Assembly (NCBI GenBank): GCA_021399445.1
Contig: JAJTUQ010000020.1
Span: 1 to 64,000, forward strand
Direction of reading: 5' to 3'
From: Xylogone sp. PMI_703
Lineage: Eukaryota > Ascomycota > Leotiomycetes
DNA length: 64,000 nt
This document shows, piece after piece, positions 45,933-55,435 of this stretch (position 1 is its first letter; each line of letters begins with the position of its first letter). The position numbers were made by a program, and so were the translations under genes. The notes below the pieces were generated by a model. It ran no database searches. It saw only the letters and a program-made list of their open reading frames with translations, and was not told the DNA's origin.

Positions 45933-46211
45933 ATGTCGGCCAGACTTCCCACGTCTCGCGATAGCCATAAAGAGTCTATTGTCCTTCAAGAGAATCACGA
46001 TCAGACTCAAGTACCACCATCCAATTTCGTGGTTGTCAAGGAATATCAACCTCATGGAGAACTGAAACTGCATCGCCTCTCTTCACCCGCCACTTTCGCA
46101 TGCGGCCGCTGCAACAAAAAGAAGACAGCAAAGCTTGTAGCTACATATCACAACCGATGGGACGGCCTTCGCTGCAACGCTTGTTACGGCGAGCTCCTCT
46201 CAAAAAATTGA
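45933..46211 (+). CDS. Small zinc-ribbon-type protein, 92 aa
   Basis: ATG at 45933, stop at 46209-46211. The C-terminal half contains two Cys pairs, FACGRCNKKKT and LRCNACYGELL, spaced by about 20 residues: a C-x2-C...C-x2-C treble-clef/zinc-ribbon arrangement like GATA-type fingers but shorter. The N-terminus is polar with Q and H. No signal peptide. A nucleic-acid-binding or adaptor role is possible but not shown. Sits 300 bp from the divergent hypothetical gene at 45636. Confidence 0.55.
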   Translation: MSARLPTSRDSHKESIVLQENHDQTQVPPSNFVVVKEYQPHGELKLHRLSSPATFACGRCNKKKTAKLVATYHNRWDGLRCNACYGELLSKN

Positions 46212-46800
46212 GACATTGTCATCTGCGTTGAGGACGCAATCGGCTTATACAGTGACAGAAAACAGATCCTTACAGGAATGAAAGCTACGGGATGAATGGC
46301 TCATATGAAGAGGTATGAGGAAGGTGTGGGTCGAGAGGGCGTTTGAATGTCAACGCTCAACGGAGGAAGTCTTGCTCTGGAGGCATGGCAACGTGAAGAT
46401 GCAATTTCGGAGTAGATGGTTTTCGATACCTAGGCTCTCGGCTTGATCATCTAGATGCACCTTGAGTTTGACAATTCCGTGTTATTTCCACAATCGAATT
46501 TAGTCATCCGCAAATCCAACATAATAAGACAAACGCGTGTTTTTGCGGTCGCTCAGCCATTTCCTCAACCCGTAACAATCAATATCTATCATTTGTTGCA
46601 TTTCCCATTCACTAAGGTCCCGCTCCTCTCGACGGACCCACCAAAACTCAAAGCTCGGACAAAACAGGTCATCAATCCTGGCAGACCATAGCTTTTCCAT
46701 TTCCGCGTGTACGTAGCATCTGCCTGCATTCTTAGCCAGGCAACCTATGAATGCGTTTCTCTCCCACTAACCAAAGTATCGTGAAGCCTTTTCCTTACTG
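46212..46800. other. Intergenic, no gene recognised
   Basis: Short ORFs on both strands overlap each other antisense and lack domain features. Confidence 0.4.
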
Positions 46801-46802
46801 TT

Positions 46803-47025
46803 GCCAGCTTGCTATGCCCGTACTCTTACATCCTGCTTTGCCCGTAGTTCAGCATCCTGCTTTGCCCATAGTCCAGTATCTTGCTTTGCCCGTAGTCCAG
46901 TCTGTTGATCTCAACCTCCCTTCATTTAACGAGAGCTTCGGATTCCTTCATTTAATGAGAGCTTCGAATTCCTTCATTTAACGAGAGTTTCGAATATGTT
47001 TGTTTAACGAGAGCTTTGACATCGA
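46803..47025. repeat. Two adjacent short tandem arrays (about 31 bp x3-4; about 28 bp x4)
   Basis: First array, about 46803-46905: units contain CCTGCTTTGCCC(G/A)TAGT(C/T)CAG. Second array, about 46920-47020: units contain CATTTAACGAGAG(C/T)TTCG. Both are non-coding or read through only in short ORFs. Confidence 0.75.
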
Positions 47026-47469
47026 GCAAAAGGTCCGTCGGACGACTGTTGACACGCGTGTGTCTTGAATACCGGACGGGTGAAAATTTTTCATTGTACT
47101 TTCTTATCAAGTGTTTAGGCATCAGTTTTACGTCGACCACATAAATAAAACTTGACATTAAATCGAAGGCCTGTTTTCTACACAGGTAAACACTTGTCGG
47201 ATGGGTTTCAAAACCGTTTTGATGATAGTCTTCTGTTCTGTTGATGCATCTCGCGTAGGCACGCGTCCGGTAGGAAGCCGTCGCGCGACCAACAGCTCCA
47301 TCGAATGCGCTTGTCTCCCGTTGGCTTTATGATAATATTGCAATCACAGGTTCGTAGCCAGCACCACGGACAAGTGGGAGTTCGACTTTGCTGGCCTGCC
47401 TGGAAGTGTAGTACGCGTTGCGGTAGATATCGAGGCGTACTGCCGTAAGGCACCGCTTCCCTGTGACTG

Positions 47470-47591
47470 TGTTGTGATACCAACTACGCAGGCACACAGT
47501 ATATGTGATACTGGGGTGTATATGTATATATACAGGCTCTACCCCGCTTCATAGCTAATCAAGCCGTTTGACTCCATTTCACATTGCAACA
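47470..47591 (+). repeat. Short LTR/MITE-like element, copy A (122 bp)
   Basis: Begins TGTTGTGATACC and ends CATTGCAACA, so ends are TG..CA and inverted (TGTTG/CAACA). Flanks are GACTG and CACTG, a 5-bp duplication with one mismatch. An inverted copy lies at 53450-53565; similarity stops exactly at these ends. Confidence 0.75.
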
Positions 47592-47884
47592 CACTGCATG
47601 CGAACTAGGTCCGTACGTCACTACCTACACGTGAACAGAGCTGTACAGACAGAAATATCAAAAGATAAATGGGTTAGGTCTCTCCTTTTGATATACAGGT
47701 CAACATAGGATGTTTGGGCCCCAATACTCTCAAATTAACCTTTATTGGTTCACTCAGAATGGCCATAACAGCTCCAACATACGGAGATCTTATTCGTACA
47801 AAACCATATTCAATTGATTGATTAGTAGGGGTAGCAGGGCTTTGCGATTAAGTCACCATTTTTGTATTGTTGCGCGAAATTGTG

Positions 47885-48206
47885 TGTTACGATCCTGAGC
47901 CCCCTGGGACACAAGTACGGGAATACTTCTATGCAGGTCGTTAGGTTGGATATGTGGCGAGTAGTACTAGAGTATAACACTTCGTAACTATATAAAGTAT
48001 AGGAGTACTTTCATATATTGAGTTGAGCACGAGGCTCCTATCTAAGGTAAACTATCTACTTATATATTCACAGAAGTCCCTATTGGATCCATGGATCCCA
48101 AGATCCCAAGGTCCATCACGTGACCCTGACTCCTTCCTACCCTAGAGTTCTCTTGTATTACCTAAGAATACCGAGCCTCAGGCTCTCACTGGTAGGTGTC
48201 ATAACA
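47885..48206 (-). repeat. Solo LTR, gypsy family of 58798-61628, TSD TTGTG (CACAA)
   Basis: On the minus strand it begins TGTTATGACACC and ends CGTAACA. It shares GCCTCGTGCTCAACTCAA, TATATAAGTAGATAGTTT and the GGATCC-rich box with the LTR at 61345-61628. TTGTG is perfectly duplicated on both sides (47880-47884 and 48207-48211). No internal retrotransposon sequence is nearby. Confidence 0.85.
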
Positions 48207-48363
48207 TTGTGACATAGCTCGATTAACTCTTGTGATGTGTGTGCTGCACTATACTACCTAAAGATTTAACTGACAAACCTTGCACTCGACCTAGTCTCCC
48301 CATGAGTAACAGCTGCGGCAAGATCACTCCTTGCGTATATCATATCAATGATTTATCTTTATA

Positions 48364-49684
48364 TCAAACAGCAAGAAGTTCAAGGATCTCAAATAATTGA
48401 TCAGATTTATTGCCGCCAGTATTCATATCCTTCACTAGCTGGGTTGCTTTTGCTATCATTTCCGATATCCGCCTCTTAGTATATTCAAAACTGCCTGTGC
48501 TTTCAATGTAGCTTAGTGCATGTTGTTTCAACCTAAAGTTATCTGTCCGTTGCCTGAGAATGTTCATTAATAGTGTACTACTTGGGTTCTTTCGAATACT
48601 GTGAATGATCGGAAAAGAGAATTTTCCTTCCGTGAGATCTTCACAAAACCCTTTCTCATCGATGTACTCGTCGTTTTGAAGATTTTGGTAATCGTCACGC
48701 ATTTGGTAGATTTGACCTATGATCTCTCCGAGAGGGATGAGATTTCTAAGCAGATATTAGCCAACTATTCATCTCTCTTGTAGTTAACTGATTGAGTTAA
48801 TACTTTTCTATCGGGCTTTGTGACTGCAAGAGCCTAAGAGCCAGGCGAAAGAGGCCTCCAGTCTTATTTTTTACCATATCAAGGTACTCTTCCTCAGTAG
48901 GACAAAGGAGAGAATCCCTCCAGAACAAGTCCATGCCTTGACCCCTATGTAAGTTGAGGATTTCCTCAGTAAATATAACCACCGCCTGGGGATGTCCAAG
49001 TTCATGGAGGCTTTCTAAGGCGAGAAAATAGGCATGATTAGCAGAATTGATTACCTGCGCTTCTCCGAAAATAATGTGTGCCGAAGGATATCCCCGGCGC
49101 AGCTTGGAATTGTCCTGGATGTCATCAATTCTAAAATATATTTCTTAAATAAGCTTCTAGATTGGGAAACAGGATCAGCACTAACTAACAAAAGTGAGGC
49201 GGTATGAAGTATTTCAACCGCTTCTCCAATAATAGAAACCTTTTCTTCAGGTACGGCAAGAAGTTTATTGACAGCCGCAATAAAGCGTTTTCGGTTCCCC
49301 TTTCCTGGGATAAAGAATAGATGATTAAACGGCCCCCGGATAATCTAGCAACGCATTTAGTAATTTACCACAGCGAATGGATAATGAATTTAATCCCGAA
49401 GATACATTTTCATGGGAGCTGCACCACGCGATTGTGGCGGCGTCTCTAGAGCTTTCATTTGATAAATCCTCGGTTCGCTGTAGTTATGTTATTATCGTTT
49501 CCCTTGCGTATATTTTAGGTTCTCGCACTGCTTCCTTGCCAAACGATGTCTTGAATTGCTCTGTATTCAAATGTGAAAAGTTGGAATCGCTATTGCTATC
49601 ATCACGCGGAGTTGCGTTTATTTTAACCGCAGGGTCTTTATCTGATTTAGAATAGTTGCTTGAATCGGCATCTTCGAACGCCAT
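48364..49684 (-). CDS. Geranylgeranyl diphosphate synthase-type prenyltransferase
   Basis: ATG at 49684. Exons 49684-49529, 49477-49369, 49304-49190, 49130-48804 and 48745-48364 join to 362 codons plus stop. Isoprenyl synthase hallmarks: GKGNRKRF near residue 88 (IPP-binding), [15 protein letters not shown] at about 127 (first Asp-rich motif with R-R), [10 protein letters not shown] near 190, and MRDDYQNL at about 252 (second Asp-rich motif, DDxxN as in GGPP synthases), then [14 protein letters not shown]. It would condense IPP with allylic diphosphates to C20. The N-terminal 60 residues are polar and unconserved. It is divergent from the ORF at 50875. Fungal genomes often carry extra GGPPS copies in terpene clusters. 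Confidence 0.88.
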
Positions 49685-49689
49685 GGGTG

Positions 49690-50874
49690 TAGGGATTTGA
49701 AACGAGGATTTAGGTAAGGAATATTAATAGTTGCAGGACGATAATTCTGAAGTAGTTTAAAATTTCATTATTCTTGGATGTAACTTGCGCCGTATAAGGT
49801 CTTAGGGAATGTTGTTGCTCAGGTCATTTTACTTGAAAACTGACGGTCGCATTGCCACATTTATTTCTATTTGATTTATGATTAAATTATGGCTTAATAA
49901 TCTAACATGTCTTATTTTAATATAAGAGCTTATGCCGTTGAATATCCTCGTTTCACTCTCTTGCATATACTTGCAGCCACAGATCATGGAGAAAATGCTG
50001 AGACGGTTCGATGCAAATATGCAGCCGAGATATGATATACATATTTGCAAGGGCTCGTAGCTAAAATCCCTCAACGTGATCTATAATCAAAGACCTTACA
50101 GGGGTCAAGAACTGAATATGCGAGCGAAGGCTGCAGCTGACAGAATTTGTTGTTGGGAAAATACTTCTATTCTATTGGTGTTCACAAATCTATGCACGAT
50201 ATGAGCTGAAAATTCCAGACTCCACACTGCGATTTCGAAATGATTATATTGATAACACTTTAGGTATTGGGCAGATATACAGATCTTGGAAAGGAAGACT
50301 TGACATATTGAGAAATCATTCAATGATATTTGGTAGTGTGGGATCAATGGTTGAGCAGGAATCAATATCCAAGTAACAGATGTATACGGTAGTGACTGGT
50401 TTGTGGTCTATCCCTGATGCGGCACAGCAGCTCATGCAGTAAGACAAAAGGGAACTACATTTCCCGCTTACATCCTCCGGAAACTGGGGTAAAGATCCCC
50501 GACAGACTAGTGGCGTTGCACAACTTTATCATGGAATTAAAACCTGATTTGTGACATTAAGATAATAGAATTATAAGGCGTAGAGTAAGGCCGACACAAT
50601 CGGAATAGTACAATATCCCAGAATAGAAATTCCCATGACGCGGGAACTATTAGAATATAAGTGGTTAAGTTTTTAAGATTTGTAATTATTTAATGTAAAT
50701 ATATGCCCGCTCTCCTTGACTGCGGATACACATCTAGCAAGCTGGCCACTAGGAGTAATATAGTTACCCATACCAAACAGCTATTTTCTTTTATTTTAAT
50801 GCTATCTTGAAAAATCCTTTCGCTGACGCGGAAATCTCAAAACGAACTAGGCTGTATCTCAACCATTCCCGAAG
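49690..50874. promoter_or_regulatory. Divergent intergenic region between GGPPS-type gene and 612-aa ORF
   Basis: About 1.19 kb with no supported gene; the short ORFs at 49829-50365 look spurious. It must hold both promoters. No specific binding sites are claimed. Confidence 0.4.
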
Positions 50875-52713
50875 ATGACATCTCAAGCTATAGAGTCCAG
50901 TGTTCTTAGTACTCCTGTTCTGGAGTATGATAAACTCAAGAATTTGGTGGAAAAAATGAAATCTGAACTTTGTGAAAATTGGCTTCAACAGAGAGTGGAA
51001 GGTTGGGGTCCAACCAAAAGTCAGCCCAATTCGGCACCTTCTTGGACCGCTTCGATCACGACTAAGATTGGGCCTACATTTCATTATATTACCTGCCAAG
51101 GTGATTTGAAAGGTGATCTCTGCGGAGGGTGTTGGTGTCGAAGGGACCGCCAGATTATGAGCCATGGCCTCCATTGCGTATACGGTGGATGGGTACTATT
51201 TGATGGTGATATTATTATTGATGTTTACTCGGGCCTTGATGGTGCAGCAAATTCTCCTCTAGCAGGTAGAAACTTGCCAAAGCTGAGACGCCTCTGGGCC
51301 GAACATCATTTGTCGCGGACAAATATCGATTTGCAAAAGATCGACCGCTACAACTCAACAGCGATTCTAGATCAAGTTATGATCGACCAAGTCCATCAAA
51401 TGATAGACAAGGTTCTGGCACAGAGAATTGAGAAAAAGGATAGTTCGGTTCACATTAAACTTGATGAGGAAAAGGTGCTGGGATCGGGCACTGGTGGCTG
51501 GTCAGGTATAAAGAACGGTGCTGTGCTCAAACGAGATCCTGGACATCGGAAGGTCGGGAATTATATGGATAGATGTGACCTGGAGCCCGGTGGCATGTGG
51601 CAGCGTGGTGACGCTGAAGTGTGGATAACATGGAATGGGTGGTCATTTTTTGCCACTAGAGATGGTAGATGGCGGCCGGGTTATCATTTGGAGATTCTCT
51701 TATGCCAATGGTTAACAGTTGTCGATTATGGGCTCACAAGAGAAGTGTTTCGTGACCGTCAATCTAATTGGCTGCGTTCTACCGAATGGGCAATGGTGAA
51801 CACGACTTTTGATATATCTCGCCGCATTGTAGAGGTTTTTAGAGGTGATGTGACGGAGATGATTAGGCGAGAACAACAACGAATGCAGGCTTTGAAACCT
51901 AGTGAATACGCTCCTGATGATGCTAGTACTAGCGGAAAACGATACCAGAGCTTGCGAGACCGAGGCGGGGAAACCATAGCTTATCACACCGTTGGGGAGG
52001 GCTTAGAAAAGCCACGAGGTCTTGTGGCCACATGGTGTATGGCTTCTCTGAATGATATTGTTGACTATGAAAGGGACGTCTTGTGTGGAGAGAGTAACAA
52101 CATCCCTAGGAGTCTCACTAGTGACCAGCAGGTTGTGGATACCGCGGCGTGGAACTTGAAAGCTTTATGGTGGGCCATGGATAACCATGATTATGATTTG
52201 AGTGATGCAATCCTTGGTTCCGCAACTCTTTATCTAGTGATGTGGAGGTACAATGGACCTAAATTGGCAAGATATGATCCTGTCAGCGTGCAGCATAAAA
52301 GATATGGAAGGCCACCTGAGCTGGAGGAGATCGCGGAGATCGTAGCGCCGCGAAAGGAATTCGAGGCCGCCGAGCTTGCAACATACGGAGGACTCTATAA
52401 AAAAGTCGAGGAAAAAGTTCGGAAATTGTATTGGGGTTGTACTTGTCGTGAAACAACAGCAGAGCATGACGCTTGGAAGCTATTGGCACAAGCGATGGAT
52501 GAGAAGGGTAATGATGATATTGAGCAGCGTTTGCACATTGATCTGGTAGCGCTAAACAATGCTGCAAATGCTGGTGACCTCAAAGCCGAGTGCGGTATCG
52601 ACCACTTGTTGCACGAATGCTTTGTAAGGACGCTTGACCCAGACACTGGAATAATTGCACGATTGCATTACCGATCTGGCAATACCGAACTTGGAAACAC
52701 AATCACAGAGTAA
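50875..52713 (+). CDS. 612-aa intronless protein, possible unrecognised terpene-synthase-like
   Basis: ATG at 50875 and stop at 52711-52713, no intron needed. Visible features: two Cys-rich turns near residue 85 (CGGCWCRRD), an aromatic/Gly block near 235-260 (DLEPGGMWQRGDAEVWITWN), and at about 385-405 the segment SLNDIVDYERDVLCGESNN. This last resembles the class I terpene cyclase NSE motif (N-D-x-x-S-x-x-x-E), but with D in place of both S and E. A canonical DDxxD is not seen. The C-terminal part is helical (about 480-600). Composition is that of a normal single-copy gene. The GGPPS-type neighbour supports a terpenoid link; otherwise unidentified. Confidence 0.7.
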   Translation: MTSQAIESSVLSTPVLEYDKLKNLVEKMKSELCENWLQQRVEGWGPTKSQPNSAPSWTASITTKIGPTFHYITCQGDLKGDLCGGCWCRRDRQIMSHGLHCVYGGWVLFDGDIIIDVYSGLDGAANSPLAGRNLPKLRRLWAEHHLSRTNIDLQKIDRYNSTAILDQVMIDQVHQMIDKVLAQRIEKKDSSVHIKLDEEKVLGSGTGGWSGIKNGAVLKRDPGHRKVGNYMDRCDLEPGGMWQRGDAEVWITWNGWSFFATRDGRWRPGYHLEILLCQWLTVVDYGLTREVFRDRQSNWLRSTEWAMVNTTFDISRRIVEVFRGDVTEMIRREQQRMQALKPSEYAPDDASTSGKRYQSLRDRGGETIAYHTVGEGLEKPRGLVATWCMASLNDIVDYERDVLCGESNNIPRSLTSDQQVVDTAAWNLKALWWAMDNHDYDLSDAILGSATLYLVMWRYNGPKLARYDPVSVQHKRYGRPPELEEIAEIVAPRKEFEAAELATYGGLYKKVEEKVRKLYWGCTCRETTAEHDAWKLLAQAMDEKGNDDIEQRLHIDLVALNNAANAGDLKAECGIDHLLHECFVRTLDPDTGIIARLHYRSGNTELGNTITE

Positions 52714-53449
52714 TTAATAACCGCATTCTGCTTCACTTTATGGTGCTTGTATTCAACATCACATCGCTCCCACAAAGTATTGCAAGATATCTGCAACTCA
52801 ACCTGTGTCGGAAATTATCCTAATTATCTTTGTTTAATAATATCGCAATAGAGAGTTTGACATGGGACTTCTCTAATAATTCATAATAGTGTCTTGTATA
52901 TTGTTATGGGAAGGGAAGTGTAAGTCTAGTACACAGTAAACTGAGCCAGTAGCACCAAGTCATACGAAGGAGTAAGTATGAAAGGAGAAGAGAATTGCAT
53001 TATGTCTACGCTATTGCACCGAGCATATGGGGCTCGGGACCGGAAAACCAATAGCGCCAAAACACACCCGAAGAACAGGCGTTCCACCCCACTACATCTG
53101 TCCCCACGCAGAAGTATAGTTGTCCCTTGACTATAGTAAACAATCTATGCTACACTACCCCTCCAAACTACTTGTCTGTCTATCTCTTCTAGCATTGTGT
53201 TGTGCGCACAACACGGGTTGAGTTTGCAATATAATTGGTCAAAATAAGGTTGAATAGCTCGTGCACACAAAGACATGTGGTGCGCCACAACACAAGTTGG
53301 GGTTAAAATTTTTATTCATCAAATTTGATAATTCAGCCATTAAAATGGATCTAGCCATTGAGACTAGACCTATTCCCGAAGTTTGGAGCTATTCGGTCCC
53401 GTTGAATGCGAGATATAGGGTATTGTTACGTGTTAGAGTTGAGTGTTAG
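52714..53449. other. Intergenic, no gene recognised
   Basis: 3' flank of the 612-aa ORF. Nothing recognised. Confidence 0.4.
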
Positions 53450-53565
53450 TGTTGCAATGTGAAATGGAGTCAAACGGCTTGATTAGCTATGAAGCGGGGT
53501 AGAGCCTGTATATATACACCCCAGTATTACATATACTGTGTGCCTGCGTAGTTGGTATCACAACA
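53450..53565 (-). repeat. Short LTR/MITE-like element, copy B (116 bp, inverted)
   Basis: Reverse complement of the 47470-47591 element with a few changes and a 6-bp deletion in the TATATA part. Flanks are GTTAG and GCTAG, a 5-bp duplication with one C/T mismatch. Confidence 0.75.
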
Positions 53566-53737
53566 GCTAGCAAAGTAGTTAGCGCCTGTGGGTTGGCCGA
53601 GTATATGTGTATATATTATCCGAGTTCTGCGGCCTGCCTTCTTGGGAAAGGCACGTGCATTGACTGGCTACCACCTTCAACATCCTCCAACGGCTGATGA
53701 ATTACGCCAACATCTCTTCATTTGCATATACGTGAGC

Positions 53738-53925
53738 GTCTCATGGTCCCATCAATTTGCAATCATCACCATCGGGAACCTCCCACTTCCAAGCTTCTTG
53801 TATTGCAATAATCGAATACCCATGTACGGCAGAGCTGATTTGATTCCAGTCTGCGATTCCAAATTTAATCTCCTTGTCGCATTTGTATTGGCCAAGATAC
53901 GAGCATGAGTCATTGCCAACAACTT
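53738..53925 (-). pseudogene. Possible fragment of a small Cys-containing protein
   Basis: A minus-strand frame without ATG, of about 60 codons between stops, reads NDSCSYLGQYKCDKEI, then IADWNQISSAVHGYSI and AWKWEVPDGDDCKL. Composition (three Cys, Trp-rich, W-x-I-x-x-A-x-x-G pattern) is protein-like and contrasts with neighbouring noise. No start, signal peptide or known family. Likely an exon relic. Confidence 0.25.
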
Positions 53926-53929
53926 CTCA

Positions 53930-54939
53930 AAGTCAAGTTTCTCGCGGACAGTGCAACAAGGCTCTTTAGTGATTTGAAATATTAATTTTATCTATCGTGG
54001 GCAAAGTATTGGCGAGCCTGCTCCTATCGTAAGAACGCAAGTATGCGTTATGTTCTCAAGTAAGGCTGATTCACAATAAAAAGGACCGATGTCTGTTTAC
54101 GTGGCAATGCCAGATTGCATTATCAAGGCTTTCGGTGAGCGCCATGTAGTTTCAGGCGTTGTGCGATAGGTGAAAAAAGTAGGTGTGGTTGCACGAGGTG
54201 GATAATGATTCGGAAGAGGCTTCCATACATATTTGCATGGCAGAATCCTCCACCACCTTCCAGTCTAGGCTCCACATGTCAATGATTCTTGTGGGTGGTG
54301 CTTCAATCATGAAGTTCCGCAATCCCACTCATGAATTACGACTTGTGCATACTTCAGTTGGTTGTTGCACAAACTACACGGTTCTGCGTGGGCAAAATAC
54401 CCTATATTTGCTCGTTCCAAAATCAGTCAGGCTTTTCTGTGATGTCAGAGAGGGGTATGTGTTTGTACTCTTATCTTTCGCGGAAACAAGAGAAATGAAC
54501 ATTAGGGCTAGTATCATGCCATGATATGAGCCCTCTGGAAATGAGAGCAAGTTAATGATAGGTGCGAAGAGCTTATTATGATAGAACGAAGAATTTAGTC
54601 CATTTAATCTTATCATAATCTGCTAGCATCTCAGTGATGATGGAGATGACACTATATGGGCTCGTTATTTCATATAGCATTCGGCGAGAGATTTCGGTTG
54701 CGAAATAGTATCTTGAGCCACATAAATAAGTCTAGAAATAGTACAAGTAATTGATGATCCTCCATAAAATGAAACTTTACACTTAGATTAGGTAATACAG
54801 CTGGCATCGACTAATGCTGGTCTTCTATTCTTTCCCCACTTGCATATCTCAACACTAGTTCATGTCATAAATCTCAATTTTGCCTTAAATGCCTGCGATT
54901 AGTATAAAGACAGTGTCATCCTATTTTAGGTAAGATTTT

Positions 54940-54973
<34 letters not shown>

Positions 54974-55435
54974 CATAACTACAGGATAGGGTCCATACTT
55001 AACTAGCTCGTCAGGTAGATCAAGTATAGTTTGACATATATGTTGGCTATAGTTGTGTTGTTTAACGGGACTGAGAATAAAATGATCATTGTTGAACACA
55101 AAAGAAGAGATATTTTTAGGAACTCGAAAGCTTTAACCAAGACCTTACATATAGAATACAAATAATGTATAGTCATTAGACAAAGTAGTAATAGCGCCAA
55201 AGGAGGTGATTTGTAGTTGTTTTATTATTCTCTTATGAGAGGTCGACTAACTATGAAAGGCATAATGGAGTCCGGAAGATAACGGTACGTACACGTATAG
55301 CGAACAGTGAAATAAGTCCAAAATGGTGAGGAAAGAGCATCTTCTAACCACCTTATTTAACAGCCATTGTCAGAGCAGTTTAGATAGTCTTGGAGACGAA
55401 GACTCCCTCGTTTAAACAAGCAAATTAAAACGCTT
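53930..55435. other. Intergenic, with A30 homopolymer at 54941-54970
   Basis: A plus-strand ORF at 54183-54524 has no recognised features. A run of about 30 A residues at 54941-54970 could be a retroposon tail, but no body or target duplication is recognisable upstream. Confidence 0.4.

Noticed and set aside
47158..47483. Minus-strand ORFs running into the short LTR-like element
   Set aside because: No domains; the open frame crosses a repeat boundary.
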